A stretch of DNA of 12,032 bases from Chloroflexota bacterium. GTDB lineage: Bacteria; Chloroflexota; UBA6077. The DNA lies in contig JAJZRD010000106.1 of assembly GCA_021845945.1 (NCBI GenBank), forward strand, positions 1-12,032, read 5' to 3'. Positions 6,050-12,032 of the stretch are shown here, piece by piece. Each line of letters opens with the position of its first letter. Within the stretch, counting starts at the first letter, position 1. Below the pieces are notes generated by a model that saw nothing but the letters and a program-made list of their open reading frames with translations, did no database searches and was not told the origin of the DNA. The position numbers and the translations under genes were made by a program.

Positions 6050-7321
6050 CTACGGCGTCGGGTGCAGGTCCTTGGCCCGGAACAGCATCTCCCCGGCGTG
6101 GAGCAGCAGCAGGATCCCCTCCTTCTCGCAGCCGGCCCACGCCTTGGGGTCGATGTTCCGGTAGTCCATGTATCCCAGGTTGATTCGCCGGCATCGCTCC
6201 TCCGGGATCCCCGTCGCCAGGGTAACCTGGATGCGCGGCGTCTCGATGCCGGTAGCGGCGTCGTAGCTTCCGGCCCCCTTCACGTGGCTGCTGTGGGCCT
6301 TGATGCTGCCTGGGGTGTCCTTGAAGCGATCGGGCTGCTTCACGAAGTACTCCATCACGTGGTAGCCGACCTCGTCGATCAGCTTGCCATGGGTGTAGGA
6401 GACCTCGGTGATGTGGGGTGCGTAGATGATCACCTCGCCCCCGTCGGCCACCGCCGGCTCCACCTTGTACATCGCCTTGGCGGCCGTCCAGAGGTCGTCG
6501 TACATCTCAGAGGGCATGGAGAGGACTTTCCGGAAGGCGTGGGGCACCACCACCACGTTGAGCTGCGCCGATAGGTCGGCGGCGGCGCTCCAGGCATCCT
6601 CCAGGGGGCCGACGTACAGGCCGTGGAGGGCGGCGCCCTGGACCACCAGGGAGAGGCAGAGGATGGGCTGGGGCACGAACCCGGCCGCTCCGTGCATCAC
6701 CTTCCGCACCGCCGTGTCCTTGATCCCGATGGTCTTCATGTTGCCGACCAGGCCACCCAGCCAGTGGGTGGCGTTGATGATCTCCGGCCCCGCGACCCCG
6801 GGGAAGAGGTACTTGGCCCCGCCGGAGAAGCCCGCCACCTCGTGGGGGAAGACCGGCCCGCAGATCATCAGCTGGTCGTAGTCGAAGATCATCCGGTTCA
6901 ACTGGACCGCGGTCTCCTCTGTCGATATCCCGCCGGTGATCCGGGCCATCTCCTGGCTGGAGATCATCCCCACCGTCTCCAGGGTCTCGGGCAGGTCCCA
7001 CCGATGGTTGAAGATCTGGACCTTGGGGTACTGCTGGGCCCTCTCGTCGGCCGACACGCCTACCAGCCGCTCGATGGCCTCGTCGGACATGGTGGGATGG
7101 GTGCCCAGGGCGATCAGGTAGTCCAGCTTGGCCGCCCGACGGCCGATCAGGTCGTAGAGCAGGTAGAACATCAAGGGGATGGGGGCGGTGCGGGTGCCGT
7201 CGGGGATGATGACGAGAACCCGCTTTCCCTCCAGCGGCAGTGGATCGAGGGCCGTGGCCAGCAGCTGGCGGACCTCCTCGGACGTGAGGGCGCTCTCGGT
7301 GGATCCGTGCCCTATCACCAT
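6050..7321 (-). CDS. LarA-family (DUF2088) nickel-pincer racemase/epimerase-like protein
   Basis: Member of the lactate racemase LarA family, enzymes that use a nickel-pincer nucleotide (NPN) cofactor to racemise or epimerise alpha-hydroxy acids by hydride transfer. Start chosen at the ATG at 7321 with GGGAGG 5 bases upstream (423 residues, the usual length). Residues matching Lactobacillus LarA are visible: R44 in DGTR (R75 there), H75 in GTHPTM (H108), H160 in FPHEVAGF (H174), K170 in SGGAK (K184) and H186 in ATHW (H200). The spacings of the last three (10 and 26) are identical. A Lys near 282-286 (AKAMYK) fits LarA K298. The substrate may not be lactate, since many homologues act on other hydroxy acids. 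No larB, larC or larE cofactor genes are in the window. It lies 201 bases downstream of the histidine kinase gene and has its own possible promoter. Confidence 0.88.
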   Translation of the reverse strand: MVIGHGSTESALTSEEVRQLLATALDPLPLEGKRVLVIIPDGTRTAPIPLMFYLLYDLIGRRAAKLDYLIALGTHPTMSDEAIERLVGVSADERAQQYPKVQIFNHRWDLPETLETVGMISSQEMARITGGISTEETAVQLNRMIFDYDQLMICGPVFPHEVAGFSGGAKYLFPGVAGPEIINATHWLGGLVGNMKTIGIKDTAVRKVMHGAAGFVPQPILCLSLVVQGAALHGLYVGPLEDAWSAAADLSAQLNVVVVPHAFRKVLSMPSEMYDDLWTAAKAMYKVEPAVADGGEVIIYAPHITEVSYTHGKLIDEVGYHVMEYFVKQPDRFKDTPGSIKAHSSHVKGAGSYDAATGIETPRIQVTLATGIPEERCRRINLGYMDYRNIDPKAWAGCEKEGILLLLHAGEMLFRAKDLHPTP

Positions 7322-7375
7322 GTCGACCTCCCGCGACGTTACTTGCAGCCATTCGGCTCTCGTATCTCCAATCCA

Positions 7376-7381
7376 ACCATA
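7376..7381 (-). promoter_or_regulatory. Possible promoter of the larA-like gene
   Basis: TGCTATGGT on the minus strand (TG at 7384-7383, -10 TATGGT at 7381-7376), with GTGGAC 18 bases upstream as a weak -35. This would place the start about 48 bases before the ATG at 7321. Confidence 0.3.
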
Positions 7382-7454
7382 GCACGCCGCAGCGGGGGTG
7401 TCCACGCCTTCTGTCAGAGGGCTCACCACGATAAAGTGGGAAACCGCGTAGATC

Positions 7455-7468
7455 CTCCTATCTAGGAG
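7455..7468. repeat. Short inverted repeat, possible operator
   Basis: CTCCTA-TC-TAGGAG, perfect 6-base arms with a 2-base centre, between the kinase gene and the larA-like gene, upstream of the latter's possible promoter. The site could bind a dimeric regulator, or fold as a small hairpin in a read-through transcript. The rest of 7322-7522 shows no gene. Confidence 0.4.
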
Positions 7469-7522
7469 TTACACATGCCCTGAGGCGGGCACCATCGAGG
7501 ATGGAAACGGCGTAGGGCGGGG

Positions 7523-9196
7523 TCACCCCTCGGCGATAGGCAGGGTGAAGGAGAAGCTGCTGCCCCGGCCCACCTCGCTCTGGACCCAGATACGTCCGCC
7601 GTGGGCCTCCACTAACATGCGGGTGATGTACAGCCCCAATCCGATCCCCTCGGCCTTCCTGGCTCCCTTCCCCCTGTAGTACCGCTCGAACAGGTGGGGT
7701 ATGTCCTCTCGGGCGATCCCGGACCCCCGATCCGTGACGGAAACCACGACCTCCCCATCCGCCCTCTCGGCGGTTACATCCACCTCGGTTCCAGAAGTTG
7801 AGTACTTCAGCGCGTTGGACAGGAGGTTGAGCAGGATCCTATCCAGCCGGTCCGGGTCCGCCCACACGGGCGGCAGGTCCATGGGGATCTTCACCCGAAT
7901 CCGTTCCGTCTCGAGGGCTCCGGCCATCCGCTGCTTGAGGTCCGCGACCGCGGCGCCCAGCTCCAGGGAAACGCGGTGCAGCCTCACCTGTCCCGACTCC
8001 ACCCGCGCCACGTCCACCAGGTCCTGGATCATGGAATTCATCCGGTGGGCGCTGGTGAGGATTGCCGCCGCGCTGCGGCGCATCGCCTCGTTGGGGCGCG
8101 GGCGCTCCAGCAGCTTGAGGAGCAGCTGGGCCTGCCCCTGCACGGCCGTCAGGGGACCTCGCAGGTCGTGGGACACCATCCGCACCAGGTCTTCCTGTTG
8201 CTGCTGGAGCCGGTGCAGCTCGGTGATGTCGGTGGCGACGGCAGCCAATCCCTGGATCTCGCCCTCCTCAGTTCGGATCGGCGCCCCGCTGAACGCCATC
8301 CAGATGGTCCTGCCGTCCGGAGTGTGAACCACAAGCACTTCCCCCCGGACCGTCTCGCCACGCATGATCCTCCCCAGAGGGGAGTTCTCCCGCGTGATGG
8401 GTTTGCCCTCGGGCGTCTCCATTCGCAGGAGGGCAATCCGTTTGTCCGGGGGCTGTTTCAGGTCCTCGGCACGGTACCCGAACATCCGCATTGCCGCATC
8501 GTTGATGCGGGCGATCATCCCGGACGCATCGTAGAGCATGACCGCATCGGGCATGGCGGAGATGGCAGCCTCCAGCTCCGCCGCTCTACGTCGGCTCTCC
8601 TCCGCCCGGCGTTTTACCTCTTCGTGCAGGCGGGACAGCTCGACGGCGACCCCAGCCGATCCCAGGATCTCGGCCAGGAGATCGGCGTACTCCTCGATCT
8701 GCTCGGGGTGAACGAAGTTCGCAGCCTCGAAGACACCCACCTGCCGGCCGAGGGCCACTACCGGCAGCGCCAGGTAGGAGCGCAGCTCGGCTCGGCTCGC
8801 CAGCTCCACCCGCGGCACCAATCTGCCGACCAGGTGAGGGTAGGGGGTAGGGCCGTGGCCGGCCACCACCTCCCGGGGGAACTCCGCCTCGGGACCCAGA
8901 CGGTACCGCTGGAGTTCCCCTCCCAACACCCGGTCCCAGCACTGCCAGCCGCCCTCCTCGGTTCTGATCGAGAGGCGGCACCGCTCGCAGGCTGTCAGAT
9001 CCGGGACCACCTCCACAAGGAACGCCGCGAGCTCCTCCACGTCCAGAAACGATAGCAGTCGGCTTCGGGTGTCGGAGATGGCAGTCTCCTCGGCGAGGCT
9101 CTGCTCCAGACGACGAACCTGTTCCTCCAGAGACTGGGCCCGCGCCTCTAGATCTCCGTGGCTTCTGTGCTCCCCTGCCGGGTTATCACCCGCCAT
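7523..9196 (-). CDS. Soluble GAF-PAS sensor histidine kinase
   Basis: 557 residues, no membrane segment or signal peptide, so a cytoplasmic sensor. Start chosen at the ATG at 9196 (AGAAGG 3 bases upstream), which overlaps the end of the preceding UroD-like gene by 11 bases. Order: N-terminal coiled coil (about 15-45), GAF-like domain (about 45-185) and a helical linker (186-212, [20 protein letters not shown]). Then come a PAS domain (about 209-325, [12 protein letters not shown] ... TDITELHRL) and the HisKA dimerisation domain with SHDLRGPL, phospho-acceptor H343. The HATPase_c domain has the N box [10 protein letters not shown] (N461), G1 DRGSGI (D489) and G2 GIGLGLYI (517-524). All catalytic boxes are intact. 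The start of the GAF-like domain has a cysteine group, C70-x2-C73 and C86, which could bind metal or sense redox state (inference). Its partner may be the stand-alone receiver at 11143-11529. The ligand is unknown. Confidence 0.93.
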   Translation of the reverse strand: MAGDNPAGEHRSHGDLEARAQSLEEQVRRLEQSLAEETAISDTRSRLLSFLDVEELAAFLVEVVPDLTACERCRLSIRTEEGGWQCWDRVLGGELQRYRLGPEAEFPREVVAGHGPTPYPHLVGRLVPRVELASRAELRSYLALPVVALGRQVGVFEAANFVHPEQIEEYADLLAEILGSAGVAVELSRLHEEVKRRAEESRRRAAELEAAISAMPDAVMLYDASGMIARINDAAMRMFGYRAEDLKQPPDKRIALLRMETPEGKPITRENSPLGRIMRGETVRGEVLVVHTPDGRTIWMAFSGAPIRTEEGEIQGLAAVATDITELHRLQQQQEDLVRMVSHDLRGPLTAVQGQAQLLLKLLERPRPNEAMRRSAAAILTSAHRMNSMIQDLVDVARVESGQVRLHRVSLELGAAVADLKQRMAGALETERIRVKIPMDLPPVWADPDRLDRILLNLLSNALKYSTSGTEVDVTAERADGEVVVSVTDRGSGIAREDIPHLFERYYRGKGARKAEGIGLGLYITRMLVEAHGGRIWVQSEVGRGSSFSFTLPIAEG

Positions 9197-10247
9197 GTGC
9201 CTTCTCTCGGCCGCCGTGATATCGGCCCCACCGTCTCGCGGCCTCCACAACCCTTGTCAGCAGCTCGTGGCCCGCGGTGGCCGGGACCTCGTTCTGGTGG
9301 CTCAAGATGAACCCACCACCCGGGGCCGCCGTCTCGACGGCGCGCCGCGCCGCTGCCTCCGCCTCTGCCGGGGTCCAGGTGAGCATGGCAAGGTCGTTCA
9401 GCCCGCCCAGCACGGCGATCCGCCCCGCAACCGCCCGCTTTACCTCCCGCAGGTCGTCGCCCGGGTCGGTCGACACGGCCTGCACCCCCAGCTCCGGCAC
9501 CAGGTCCGCCACTCCCTGGATGGCGCCTATGCTCCAGAGGATCACCGGCCCCCTGATCGCTCGCACGGCCCTGCGGACCACAGGCAGCACCAGTCTCGCG
9601 GCCTGCTCCCGCGTGAGCATGGTGGACGACGCCATCGGCTCTACCATGGCGACGGCGTCGGCTCCCGCCGCCAGCAGCGCGTTGGCCCAGGCCACGCAGA
9701 ACCGGCTGGTGACCTGGAGCAGCCGCCGCCTGCGGGATGCGCTTCCAAACAGCAGCAGCTCCAGCCAGGCACCCTCCCCCATCAAGAGGATCGGCAGGGA
9801 GCAGGGGCCCAGCGCATGCCCGAGCACCAGCCATCGCCCCCTGGCCCTTTGGGACAGCAGCTCGGTGCTCTCCAGCACGGCCCTCAAGGGGGGCGACGTG
9901 AGCGGGTCCGGACCCTCGAGGGTGTCGATGGCGGCCGGGGAGTGCAGGACCGGAGGACCCATGTTCGGAGGGCCCTCCTCGCGAAAGACCGCCTCAGCCC
10001 CGAAGGCCTCGGCCTCCCGCACCGCATAGTAGTAGGCGGCCACGTTGTCCTGGCCCACCCTCTGGGCGAAGCGGAGCTGGCCCTCGGCAACGTTCTCGGG
10101 ACGGCTGAAGTACTCGGGCAGCGAAAGCCCCACTTCCCGGGCCCCGTGGGTGGTCGAGACCAGCACCACCGGCACCCGATCGGGCATCCCCAGGCGCAGG
10201 ACGGCCGAAAGCCGCTGGAAGGAGGTCATCTCCTCTTGCATTGCCAT
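9186..10247 (-). CDS. UroD/MtaA-superfamily protein, probable corrinoid methyltransferase partner
   Basis: 353 residues with the TIM-barrel pattern of uroporphyrinogen decarboxylase/MtaA-type methyltransferases: MPDRVPVV at 21-28, [19 protein letters not shown] (141-159, the usual GP-F-T-L-A region), an [11 protein letters not shown] strand (194-204) and [18 protein letters not shown] (279-296). The ATG overlaps the stop of the corrinoid gene (TGATG), so the two are translationally coupled. Methylcobamide:thiol methyltransferases bind Zn through a His-x-Cys and a later Cys. Here the first site reads ILWSIGAIQ (236-244) and the second [10 protein letters not shown] (313-322), so those ligands are absent. 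Together with the corrinoid partner this suggests a methyltransferase-like protein with a different acceptor or donor, or a sensory role, rather than heme biosynthesis. I recall related UroD-like proteins with an N-H-G-E-I-P version of the second motif next to similar corrinoid proteins (memory only). The substrate is unknown. Confidence 0.85.
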   Translation of the reverse strand: MAMQEEMTSFQRLSAVLRLGMPDRVPVVLVSTTHGAREVGLSLPEYFSRPENVAEGQLRFAQRVGQDNVAAYYYAVREAEAFGAEAVFREEGPPNMGPPVLHSPAAIDTLEGPDPLTSPPLRAVLESTELLSQRARGRWLVLGHALGPCSLPILLMGEGAWLELLLFGSASRRRRLLQVTSRFCVAWANALLAAGADAVAMVEPMASSTMLTREQAARLVLPVVRRAVRAIRGPVILWSIGAIQGVADLVPELGVQAVSTDPGDDLREVKRAVAGRIAVLGGLNDLAMLTWTPAEAEAAARRAVETAAPGGGFILSHQNEVPATAGHELLTRVVEAARRWGRYHGGREKAHGG

Positions 10248-10918
10248 CAGCCCCTCTTCCCCAGCAGCTTCCGGGCCACCTGGACGGCCTCGTAGGCGTT
10301 GGGCGCGGTGGCGTCCGCGCCCACCAGCTTCCACAGCTCCGCGTTGTAGCGGAATGGAGCGCCGCCTACCAGCAGCTTGACGTCCGCCGCCCCCTGCCTC
10401 TCCATCTCCGAGCGCACTTCCCGAATGCCGAGAGCGGTATCGGCCATCAGGGCGGACACGGCGATGATCCGAGCGCCCTCGGAGAGCGCCCTCTCGACCA
10501 GCGCCTCGGGGGCAGCGCTCATCCCCAGGTCCACCACGCTGAACCCCGCCGCCCTCAAGAAAGCCGCAACGATTCGCTTCCCCAATCCGTGATAGTCGCC
10601 CCGCGCCGTCCCGATGGTCACCTTCTCGGTCCGCCCCCCGGCCAATTCCGGAGAGGGGGGCGCTATCTGGAGGCTATCCTCCGCTATCAGGCCGACCGCG
10701 TACACCTGCGAGAGGCTCAGCTCTTCCTCTCTCCAGCTCCGGCCCACCTCCTCGATGGCCGGGGTCACCACCTCCCGCATCAGCACCGAGCCATCAACCC
10801 CCCGGGCGACGGCCTGCCTCAGGAGGCGCCGAGCGCCGCGACGGTCGGAGGCGCGAAGGGCGCCCAGGAATTGCCGGCGCAACGCGACCAACCACTCAGC
10901 GGTGCTGTCTGACGCCAT
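10247..10918 (-). CDS. Corrinoid (cobalamin)-binding methyltransferase-type protein
   Basis: Two-domain B12 protein of the MtaC/MttC type, which shuttles a methyl group on its cobalt between methyltransferases. From the ATG at 10918 it is 223 residues, a normal length. An N-terminal helical cap domain (about 8-85) is followed by a Rossmann-like B12 domain (about 98-220). The key motif DYHGLG (108-113) supplies the lower-ligand His110 (D-x-H-x-x-G), followed by the SALM (155-158) and VGGAPF (184-189) loops. The cap reads WREEELSLSQVYAVG (62-76), which lacks the W-x9-E-H signature of CarH-type light sensors. The start is uncertain: the ATG has only a weak GGAT 10 bases upstream, and an in-frame TTG at 11038 would add 40 residues of low-complexity sequence. 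It is first in the coupled unit with the UroD-like and kinase genes. Confidence 0.92.
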   Translation of the reverse strand: MASDSTAEWLVALRRQFLGALRASDRRGARRLLRQAVARGVDGSVLMREVVTPAIEEVGRSWREEELSLSQVYAVGLIAEDSLQIAPPSPELAGGRTEKVTIGTARGDYHGLGKRIVAAFLRAAGFSVVDLGMSAAPEALVERALSEGARIIAVSALMADTALGIREVRSEMERQGAADVKLLVGGAPFRYNAELWKLVGADATAPNAYEAVQVARKLLGKRG

Positions 10919-11142
10919 GTCGCTTGCATCCAATGCGGTAGAGCCTCCGCCTCGGGCTCCATGCGCCTCGGCGGGGAAGTTGGTGGGACTCAACCCGCCA
11001 GCTTCAAGATCCGTTCCACTTTCAGCGTCGTTCCGCAATTCCGTGGCGTAGGGCGGCGTGGCGCTGCGCCCGCTCGTGCCACGTTGTACCCCGCCGCTGC
11101 GGTGGGGATGGCTGGGCTTCGGGAACGACGCGCTTAGGGCGA
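10919..11142. other. Spacer between response regulator and corrinoid gene, with hairpins
   Basis: No convincing gene. On either strand it can fold a strong GC hairpin at 11089-11107 (CCCCGCCGC / GCGGTGGGG, one G-U pair, needing a small loop) and a smaller one at 11060-11070 (GGCGC-T-GCGCC). Neither is followed by a T-run. They could attenuate read-through from the receiver gene into the corrinoid operon; I see no clear promoter here. Confidence 0.4.
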
Positions 11143-11529
11143 CTATGCCGCGAAATGCCTAGACTTGGCGACAGCGAGCTGGACCCTGCTCACCAGATCC
11201 GCCGGATTGAAGGGCTTGGGCACGAAGGCATCGATCCCTTCGCAGGCAATGTCTTCCACCTCCTCGAAGGCGTAAGAGCTGGCCACGATCAGCGGTAGGT
11301 GCTTCCAACGTGGATTGCGTCGGATCAGCTTGACTAGCCTGAAGCCGGACACGCCGGGGAGGTCCAGGTCCAGGATCACGGCCACCGGATTGCCCTTTTC
11401 GAGGGCCTCGTAGGCCTGCATCCCGTCCAACGCCAGCGTGGCACCGTATCCGGCCTTCTCCAGATGGACCTGTATCACATCGAGCACTTCGGGTTCCTCC
11501 TGCGCCACCAACACACTCGCTCGCGGCAT
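11143..11529 (-). CDS. Single-domain (CheY-like) response regulator
   Basis: 128 residues comprising only a receiver domain, no output domain. Start chosen at the ATG at 11529, with a near-perfect GGAGGAGG 5 bases upstream (11542-11535). An ATG at 11574 overlapping the previous stop as ATGA is possible and would add 15 residues. Receiver residues: acidic pair E11-E12 (VAQEEPEV; Asp is more common here), phosphorylation site D54 in VILDLDLPGVSG (D followed four later by Pro58), S84 in IVASSY at the Ser/Thr switch position, and K105 in FVPKPF. Receivers of this kind act by protein contact or as phosphorelay intermediates. The GAF-PAS kinase encoded about 1.9 kb downstream on the same strand is the obvious candidate partner, which is inference from proximity. 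It ends in -FAA. Confidence 0.92.
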   Translation of the reverse strand: MPRASVLVAQEEPEVLDVIQVHLEKAGYGATLALDGMQAYEALEKGNPVAVILDLDLPGVSGFRLVKLIRRNPRWKHLPLIVASSYAFEEVEDIACEGIDAFVPKPFNPADLVSRVQLAVAKSRHFAA

Positions 11530-11570
11530 CGTCGCCTCCTCCAGGTGTTCTACACGCCTCTTGTTATCAA

Positions 11571-11765
11571 TCATTCCCCCAGGTCGGGGAGGCCCTTGCC
11601 TCCCAACTTGCGATCCACTTCAGCACTGAACTCCCCGTATTCTGCGCAGAACTCCCCGTACCTCTCTATGGCCGCCAGCAGGAAGGCCAGAGCGCCCATC
11701 AGCAGATGCTTCGACCAGGGCACCGGAGACCACTGTCCGATGGTGTTCGCCAAGTCCCGTATCAT
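11571..11765 (-). CDS. Small hypothetical protein upstream of the response regulator
   Basis: 64 residues from the ATG at 11765 (AAGAGG very close upstream); a TTG at 11822 would give 83. I do not recognise it. It starts MIRDLANTIGQW, has an amphipathic or hydrophobic helix (KHLLMGALAFLLAAIERY), then a seven-residue tandem duplication YGEFCAE-YGEFSAE (a 21-base DNA duplication), and an acidic C-terminus. The stop overlaps an ATG in the next frame (ATGA at 11574), so it is probably co-transcribed with the receiver. The helix could mediate self-association or membrane contact. That the tandem unit is preserved in frame mildly supports coding, but the start and even its reality are uncertain. 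Confidence 0.5.
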   Translation of the reverse strand: MIRDLANTIGQWSPVPWSKHLLMGALAFLLAAIERYGEFCAEYGEFSAEVDRKLGGKGLPDLGE

Positions 11766-11825
11766 GGCCTCTTCACCGTCCTTTCCGTGCGAACCTATCA
11801 GCCAGTGTGCATGCTGACCCAAGCT

Positions 11826-11876
11826 CTTTAACGGCTAGTGAAGGGCTGTTTAAGAGATGGTAAAGGGTTTGTTAAC
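11826..11876 (-). promoter_or_regulatory. Five 7-base direct repeats at 11-base period (Pho-box-like)
   Basis: Read on the minus strand: GTTAACA (11876-11870), CTTTACC (11865-11859), CTTAAAC (11854-11848), CTTCACT (11843-11837) and GTTAAAG (11832-11826). Each is followed by a 4-base spacer, so the TT steps recur at exactly 11 bases. This 7+4 layout is that of PhoB/PhoP (OmpR-family) binding sites. The array lies 61 bases upstream of the small ORF heading the response-regulator unit. A weak extended -10 (TGATAGGTT) follows about 28 bases further on. Confidence 0.6.
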
Positions 11877-11938
11877 ATCCTACGAAGCCGGCAGGACCGT
11901 TTGAGCGGGATATAGGCGTCGAAGATCCTGTAGGATGT
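11875..11938. repeat. 9-base inverted repeat with nested palindrome
   Basis: ACATCCTAC (11875-11883) is the exact reverse complement of GTAGGATGT (11930-11938), 46 bases apart. The right arm also forms a local palindrome ATCCT-GT-AGGAT (11925-11936). It adjoins the 11-base-phased repeats and may be part of the same control region. From 11939 to 12032 I see no supported gene; two minus-strand frames enter from the right edge and stop at 11984 and 11949, too short to judge. Confidence 0.5.
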
Positions 11939-12032
11939 CCATCGCTCGTTATGCCCTCTGGGTCGGGGCTCCCTGGGAGCGCATCATGGGAGGACGGCCT
12001 CGGCGCCCGGCACTATCGATAGGACCTTCTTT

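Noticed and set aside
7465..7482. Plus-strand AGGAG followed by ATG CCC TGA
   Set aside because: A two-codon ORF; no downstream plus-strand gene that a leader could control.
7509..7520. 12-mer GGCGTAGGGCGG repeated at 11045-11056, bracketing the corrinoid-UroD-kinase unit
   Set aside because: One repeated GC-rich 12-mer within 12 kb is expected by chance; no further similarity extends from either copy.
11089..11107. Rho-independent terminator after the response regulator
   Set aside because: The hairpin is strong but has no T-run on the minus strand, so I list it only as a hairpin in the spacer.
11984..12031. End of a minus-strand gene entering from the right (15 codons ending VLP, then TGA)
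   Set aside because: Too short to judge; a second frame is also open to 11949, so openness alone is no evidence.
11823..12032. Cobalamin riboswitch upstream of the receiver/corrinoid cluster
   Set aside because: I looked for the conserved GCCACTG-type B12 box and found none, here or in 10919-11142.

Overview
The window looks like chromosomal DNA from a high-GC bacterium, most likely a member of the Chloroflexota (Thermomicrobia/Sphaerobacter-like). The reasons are the GC-rich codon use, an exported protein with a long Thr/Pro/Ala linker, a FolP with an extra N-terminal domain, and a corrinoid protein paired with a UroD-family protein. This taxonomic call is inference; there is no rRNA or other marker gene. 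I see no tRNA, rRNA, CRISPR array, insertion sequence or recognisable riboswitch.

Layout, left to right. (1) 1-361, minus: the N-terminal part of an exported protein (signal peptide, then Thr/Ala/Pro/Ser low-complexity stalk), cut by the window edge. It has a good sigma70-type promoter about 180 bases upstream of its start. (2) 639-3344, minus: folP then folC, two consecutive late steps of folate synthesis. They are separated by an 81-base spacer built of diverged 7-base repeats arranged as an inverted repeat. (3) 3651-5177, plus: a 12-helix MFS transporter, divergent from folP. (4) 5192-5906, minus: a PIN-domain (VapC-like) protein followed by a small charged protein, a probable toxin-antitoxin pair of visibly lower GC. 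(5) 6050-7321, minus: a LarA-family (nickel-pincer lactate racemase-like) enzyme that keeps the family's catalytic residues. (6) 7523-10918, minus: a tightly coupled three-gene unit of corrinoid-binding protein, UroD/MtaA-family protein, and a soluble GAF-PAS histidine kinase. The first junction is a TGATG overlap and the second an 11-base overlap. (7) 11143-11765, minus: a single-domain response regulator preceded by a small ORF. (8) 11823-12032: non-coding as far as I can see, with five 7-base direct repeats phased at exactly 11 bases (Pho-box-like) and a 9-base inverted repeat.

How the genes may work together: folP and folC form a folate module that would supply tetrahydrofolate, the usual acceptor of methyl groups from corrinoid methyltransferases in bacteria. 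The most interesting part is regions 6-8. A corrinoid protein and a UroD-family partner lacking the usual zinc-thiolate ligands are translationally coupled to a cytoplasmic histidine kinase, with a stand-alone receiver just upstream. Either the kinase and receiver regulate an uncharacterised methyl-transfer pathway, or the corrinoid/UroD pair itself acts as the sensory input. The sequence alone cannot decide between these.
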